Shown piece after piece: positions 55,721 to 56,763 of a DNA stretch of 56,763 bases. Source of the DNA: Acetobacter cerevisiae (lineage in GTDB: Bacteria > Pseudomonadota > Alphaproteobacteria > Acetobacterales > Acetobacteraceae); NCBI RefSeq assembly GCF_001580535.1, contig NZ_LHZA01000143.1, positions 1 to 56,763 of the forward strand. The letters are read 5' to 3'. Position 1 is the stretch's first letter. Each line of letters opens with the position of its first letter. The notes below the pieces were generated by a model. That model made no database searches. It saw only the letters and a list, made by a program, of their open reading frames with translations, and was not told the DNA's origin. The translations under genes were made by a program, and so were the position numbers.

Positions 55721-56763
55721 ATGTCCTGGGTGGTTGCTGTGGCGTCTTCCTGTGTTTCTGTTTCTCCCAACTGGCCGGCTCATCGGGCCGGCGCTGTCCT
55801 CACGATTGATCTCGCGGCCATTGCAGCAAACTATCGTCTGCTGGATGCCAGAACGCCCGGTGCGCTCTGTGCCGCCGTGGTGAAGTCTGATGCGTATGGG
55901 CTGGGTGCCGCACAGGTCGCCCCCGTGCTGGAGCAGGCCGGGGCGCGGCACTTCTTTGTGGCTCATGTGGATGAAGGCCTTGCCCTGCGGCAATGGGTCT
56001 CTCCTGCAGCGCAGATTACGGTGCTGCATGGGGCGCGGCCTGAGGCTGCGGAAGACTGTGTGCGGTCTGGTTTGCGCCCGGTTTTGAATTCTCTGGAACA
56101 GGTGAGCCAGTTGCAGGCGCTGGCGGACAAGCTTGGCCGCCCGCTTGATGCAGCTTTGCAGCTGGATACCGGCATGTCCCGCTTTGGGCTTTCCGGAGCG
56201 GATGTCCGCACGCTGGTGCAGGAGCCTGAGCGGTTGCGAGGCATTTCGCTCAGCCTGATTATGAGCCATCTGGCCTGTGCGGATACGCCTGAGAACCCGG
56301 CCAATGCGGAACAGCTTCAGACCTTGCAGACCTATGTCGCTCTGTTGCCAAAAGCGCCGCTCAGTCTCGCGGCCTCCTCAGGTATTTTTCTGGGGCAGGC
56401 GTTTCACCAGAGCATCGTCCGTCCCGGTGCGGCTCTGTATGGCATTGCGCCCAACACATCTGGCCCCAATCCGCTGGCGCCTGTTGTGAAACTTCAGGCG
56501 CATATCCTGCAAATTCGTCAGCTCTCCAAAGGGGACAGGGTGGGATACGGGCTTACATGGCAGGCGGATGGCCCGCGGCGGGTCGCAACCATTGCCACAG
56601 GCTACGCGGATGGCTTTGCGCGGCAAGGGGCAGGCAAGGGCTGTGCGTGGTTTGGCGGCCAGCGTTTGCCCATTCTCGGTCGTATTTCAATGGATTCCAT
56701 GACCGTAGATATTTCCCATGTTCCGGAAGGGCAGATTGCCGCAGACGATACGGTGGATCTGCT
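55721..56763 (+). CDS. alr: Alanine racemase (partial, runs off the window)
   Basis: A PLP fold-III racemase interconverting L- and D-alanine for peptidoglycan or catabolism. The first 347 codons are visible from the ATG at 55721. The PLP lysine lies in AAVVKSDAYGLG (about residue 58); LDTGMSRFG, ASSGIFLG, RPGAALYG, GDRVGYGLTW (catalytic Tyr region), ATIATGYADGF and GRISMDSMTVD follow. The first 25 residues (MSWVVAVASSCVSVS) are longer than in most Alr; a later start is possible. The divergent Lrp gene suggests the DadX (catabolic) type. The end of the gene lies beyond 56763. Confidence 0.93.
   Translation, partial: MSWVVAVASSCVSVSPNWPAHRAGAVLTIDLAAIAANYRLLDARTPGALCAAVVKSDAYGLGAAQVAPVLEQAGARHFFVAHVDEGLALRQWVSPAAQITVLHGARPEAAEDCVRSGLRPVLNSLEQVSQLQALADKLGRPLDAALQLDTGMSRFGLSGADVRTLVQEPERLRGISLSLIMSHLACADTPENPANAEQLQTLQTYVALLPKAPLSLAASSGIFLGQAFHQSIVRPGAALYGIAPNTSGPNPLAPVVKLQAHILQIRQLSKGDRVGYGLTWQADGPRRVATIATGYADGFARQGAGKGCAWFGGQRLPILGRISMDSMTVDISHVPEGQIAADDTVDL

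Noticed and set aside
55604-56269. N-terminal extension of the Lrp frame up to 56269
   Set aside because: The extra 220 residues lie antisense to alr and are not Lrp-like. The ATG at 55603 has a good ribosome site and gives the standard Lrp length.

Overview
The window looks like a chromosomal stretch of an acetic acid bacterium (Alphaproteobacteria, Acetobacteraceae; Acetobacter or Gluconobacter-like). Signs of this are a membrane-bound PQQ glucose dehydrogenase beside an OprB-type sugar porin, a dihydroxyacetone kinase, alphaproteobacterial gene pairs (mutY/dciA back to back, aroQ-accB-accC) and a group I intron in tRNA-Arg(CCU). Base composition is fairly GC-rich, with two AT-rich gene-poor patches (about 591-962 and 11136-12040). 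I see no insertion sequence, prophage, integrase or CRISPR array.

Layout. 1-590: N-terminal part of a cation/proton antiporter that stops early. 963-1520: unknown protein. 1588-1917 (-): tRNA-Arg(CCU) split by a 253-nt group I intron. 1970-6969 (-): holA, lptE, leuS and a DUF3576 lipoprotein. 7397-8545 (-): lipoprotein lytic transglycosylase with SPOR domain. 8694-11135 (-): PQQ glucose dehydrogenase. 12194-13876: OprB porin. 13887-17365: dciA/mutY divergent pair, hemH, nth. 17532-19325: ABC exporter. 19548-22199: TonB-dependent receptor. 22409-24055 (-): DHA kinase. 24366-26464 (-): thiC under a TPP riboswitch. 26692-28185: sugar MFS transporter. 28276-31481 (-): acetoin reductase-type SDR and aroQ-accB-accC. 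31748-38181: RlpA, YihY, ornithine decarboxylase with a structured leader, YfdX-like protein, sulfurtransferase, Tas-type reductase. 38196-39514 (-): ccmAB. 39781-42474: aconitase. 42557-45994: polar amino-acid ABC transporter with a fused binding protein/permease, and a LysR regulator. 46039-48940 (-): three-gene membrane cluster with a ClpB-like AAA+ protein. 49166-55128: rimP-nusA-ylxR-infB-rbfA translation operon. 55151-56763: Lrp regulator divergent from a catabolic-type alanine racemase, which runs off the window.

Most genes are housekeeping. The least ordinary parts are (i) the intron-split tRNA; (ii) the cluster at 46039-48940, in which a single ClpB-type D2 AAA+ module is tethered to the membrane and encoded with two unrecognised membrane-anchored proteins; and (iii) several intrinsic-terminator-like hairpins placed just before start codons (leuS, oprB, rimP, and the ABC gene after acnA). 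For rimP and oprB there is no upstream gene on that strand for the hairpin to terminate, which suggests leader attenuation. The ornithine decarboxylase leader also has a candidate structured RNA and an upstream ORF whose stop overlaps the gene's start.

All calls rest on reading the sequence and on recall of protein families. No alignment, HMM or folding program was run.
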